15,400 nucleotides of DNA from Leptolyngbya sp. SIO4C5 (GTDB taxonomy: Bacteria > Cyanobacteriota > Cyanobacteriia > Phormidesmidales > Phormidesmidaceae). This document shows, one piece after another, positions 14,766 to 15,400 of the stretch. The position numbers and the translations under genes were made by a program. Where the stretch lies: assembly GCA_010671965.1 (NCBI GenBank), contig JAAHIC010000025.1:1-15400 (forward strand). The letters are read 5' to 3'. The notes under the pieces were generated by a model. The model saw only the letters and a program-made list of their open reading frames with translations. It searched no databases and was not told the DNA's origin. How positions within the stretch are numbered: the stretch's first letter is position 1; each line of letters starts with the position of its first letter.

Positions 14766-14888
14766 CTAGCTTTCAGATTTACTCTGTCGGCTCGATCGCT
14801 TTGCGAACAAAGTTAGCAGACCGTAAATTGTTAAGAGATAGACAATGGCTAATACAGGAATGATGAAGGGGACAGCGCCGTAGTTCAT
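14766..14888 (-). CDS. 40-residue single-pass membrane protein
   Basis: An ATG at 14888 opens a 40-codon frame ending at TAG (14766-14768). The protein begins MNYGAVPF, has one hydrophobic helix (about residues 6-29) and ends in a basic, Ser-rich tail KRSSRQSKSES, the layout of small thylakoid subunits (positive end outside the lipid, no signal peptide). The length and layout recall single-helix subunits such as NdhP or small photosystem or cytochrome b6f proteins, but I cannot name it from memory. It includes a HIP1-related site near the end. The SD is weak. A GTTTG-CA-CAAAC dyad (14933-14944) lies 45 bases upstream. It is in a different frame from the 70-codon minus-strand frame over the same DNA, whose product has mixed composition and no helix. 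Confidence 0.6.
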   Translation of the reverse strand: MNYGAVPFIIPVLAIVYLLTIYGLLTLFAKRSSRQSKSES

Positions 14889-14932
14889 GATGCGTGTGGT
14901 TAGAGCGAAAGGGAAATTTACATAAGAAAAAA

Positions 14933-14944
14933 GTTTGCACAAAC
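14933..14944. promoter_or_regulatory. Small dyad upstream of the 40-residue gene
   Basis: GTTTG-CA-CAAAC is a perfect 5-2-5 inverted repeat 45 to 56 bases upstream of the ATG at 14888, where a promoter or operator could be. I could not assign -35 and -10 boxes with confidence. Confidence 0.25.
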
Positions 14945-15008
14945 ATTTCAGGCATCAAGTAAGCCCGGAGGCTTGTTAATCGCCCAAACAATCTATGCGC
15001 AGATATTT

Positions 15009-15031
15009 CGCAAAAGACTTTGCGATTTTTT
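15009..15031 (+). terminator. Rho-independent terminator on the + strand
   Basis: CGCAAA-AGAC-TTTGCG is a perfect 6-bp hairpin followed directly by ATTTTTT. The nearest + strand gene is the ACT gene, whose stop is 262 bases upstream. If it ends the argS/ACT transcript, that mRNA would be antisense to the whole 40-residue gene. Otherwise it may end an unseen small RNA. Confidence 0.65.
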
Positions 15032-15156
15032 GATTTAGACTTGCAGCAAGCTATTTGGCTTGCTACCAGCCGACTGAGAGTGGCCTAAACTCGCCCGTTT
15101 GCTTCTGACAAGATAGTCTGCAAAAGATTTTTCCTATCAGAAAACCAGCTCGCACA

Positions 15157-15399
15157 GTCTAATGACCGCTTAGCTGTAACATCTCGCAAGCAGCAGCGAG
15201 AGCACTCCGCCTCAAACCTTATGACCTCAACTCATAATGATTTATGAGCTAATAGATTATTAAGTTTTTCGGAAATCTTACGTATAGATTAGCATACATC
15301 TGCTAGGGATTGGCAAAATTATGAGTTGAGGTCATAAGGTTTGAGGCGGAGTGCTCTCGCTGCTGCTTGCGAGATGTTACAGCTAAGCGGTCATTAGAC
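15157..15399. repeat. Exact 82-bp inverted repeat with 79-bp centre
   Basis: The left arm (15157-15238) and right arm (15318-15399) are reverse complements over all 82 bases, checked base by base. The pairing stops at both ends: 15156 does not pair with 15400, and 15239 does not pair with 15317. The 79-bp centre is AT-rich and has no coding frame. The total of 243 bp has the size of a MITE, but no transposase or target duplication can be checked because only one base of right flank is present. Other options are an invertible segment, a strong cruciform or RNA hairpin, or a sequencing or amplification artefact at a contig end. Confidence 0.9.
15231..15248. repeat. Internal hairpin sharing the left arm of the large repeat
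   Basis: CTCATAA-TGAT-TTATGAG is a perfect 7-bp dyad at the inner edge of the left arm. The same CTCATAA can also pair with TTATGAG in the right arm (15319-15325), so a transcript could choose between two structures. Confidence 0.5.
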
Positions 15400-15400
15400 A

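Larger units (their letters stand above)
14889..15156. other. Intergenic region with several hairpins, no gene
   Basis: Apart from the dyad, this stretch holds AAGCC-CGGA-GGCTT (14961-14974), the + strand terminator (15009-15031), and AGCAAGC-TATTTG-GCTTGCT (15045-15064). No coding frame, tRNA or recognised RNA family was seen. The hairpins on the + strand could end a small RNA or trailing transcript from argS and the ACT gene. Confidence 0.4.

Noticed and set aside
14779..14991. 70-codon minus-strand frame over the 40-residue gene
   Set aside because: The product is Cys/His/Arg-rich with no domain or helix and no SD. The overlapping 40-codon frame gives a far more protein-like sequence.

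Overview
The window looks like chromosomal DNA of a cyanobacterium, probably a filamentous or Synechococcales-type lineage of roughly 50 to 53% GC (GC estimated by eye). The evidence is the dense HIP1 octamer GCGATCGC (eight copies inside the first gene alone), a divergent type II peroxiredoxin/PerR pair arranged as I recall it from Synechocystis sll1621/slr1738, a DUF4278 protein, and a homologue of the plant photosystem II repair factor HHL1. No rRNA, tRNA, CRISPR array, transposase or phage gene was seen. Most genes are housekeeping or envelope genes, and the gene order does not look like an accessory island.

Layout. 1-375 is non-coding, with a few inverted and direct repeats. 376-2283 (-) is a membrane-anchored GTPase, preceded on the same strand by a lipoprotein with a probable OB-like domain (2374-2931). 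3068-4549 (-) is a SulP anion transporter with a STAS domain, a possible promoter and operator, and a terminator. 4550-5031 is intergenic and holds the strong peroxiredoxin terminator. 5032-5589 (-) is the peroxiredoxin, divergent from a PerR-type Fur regulator (5830-6252, +), with a near-consensus PerR box between them. 6307-7266 (+) is an EamA transporter, then the HHL1-like protein (7351-7767, +), convergent with a RarD-type transporter (7805-8713, -). 8808-9302 (+) is a membrane DUF4278 protein, convergent with a small hydrophilic protein (9335-9673, -) whose terminator lies inside the DUF4278 gene. 9856-11244 (-) is an SGNH-like membrane protein with an unusual active site, then a UbiA-type prenyltransferase (11475-12371, -). 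argS (12581-14338, +) is followed one base later by an ACT-domain protein (14340-14747, +). Convergent to that pair is an unlisted 40-residue single-pass membrane protein (14766-14888, -).

The right edge (15157-15399) is the most unusual stretch: an exact 82-bp inverted repeat around a 79-bp AT-rich centre. It could be a MITE-like element, an invertible segment, or an inverted-duplication artefact at a contig end. Only one base of right flank is visible, so the window cannot decide.

How the genes work together. The best-supported functional unit is the peroxide-response divergon: PerR keeps all five residues of the Bacillus PerR regulatory metal site, and its predicted operator overlaps a possible -10 of the peroxiredoxin. 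argS and the ACT gene are probably translationally coupled. The other neighbours look like independent transcription units with their own hairpin terminators.
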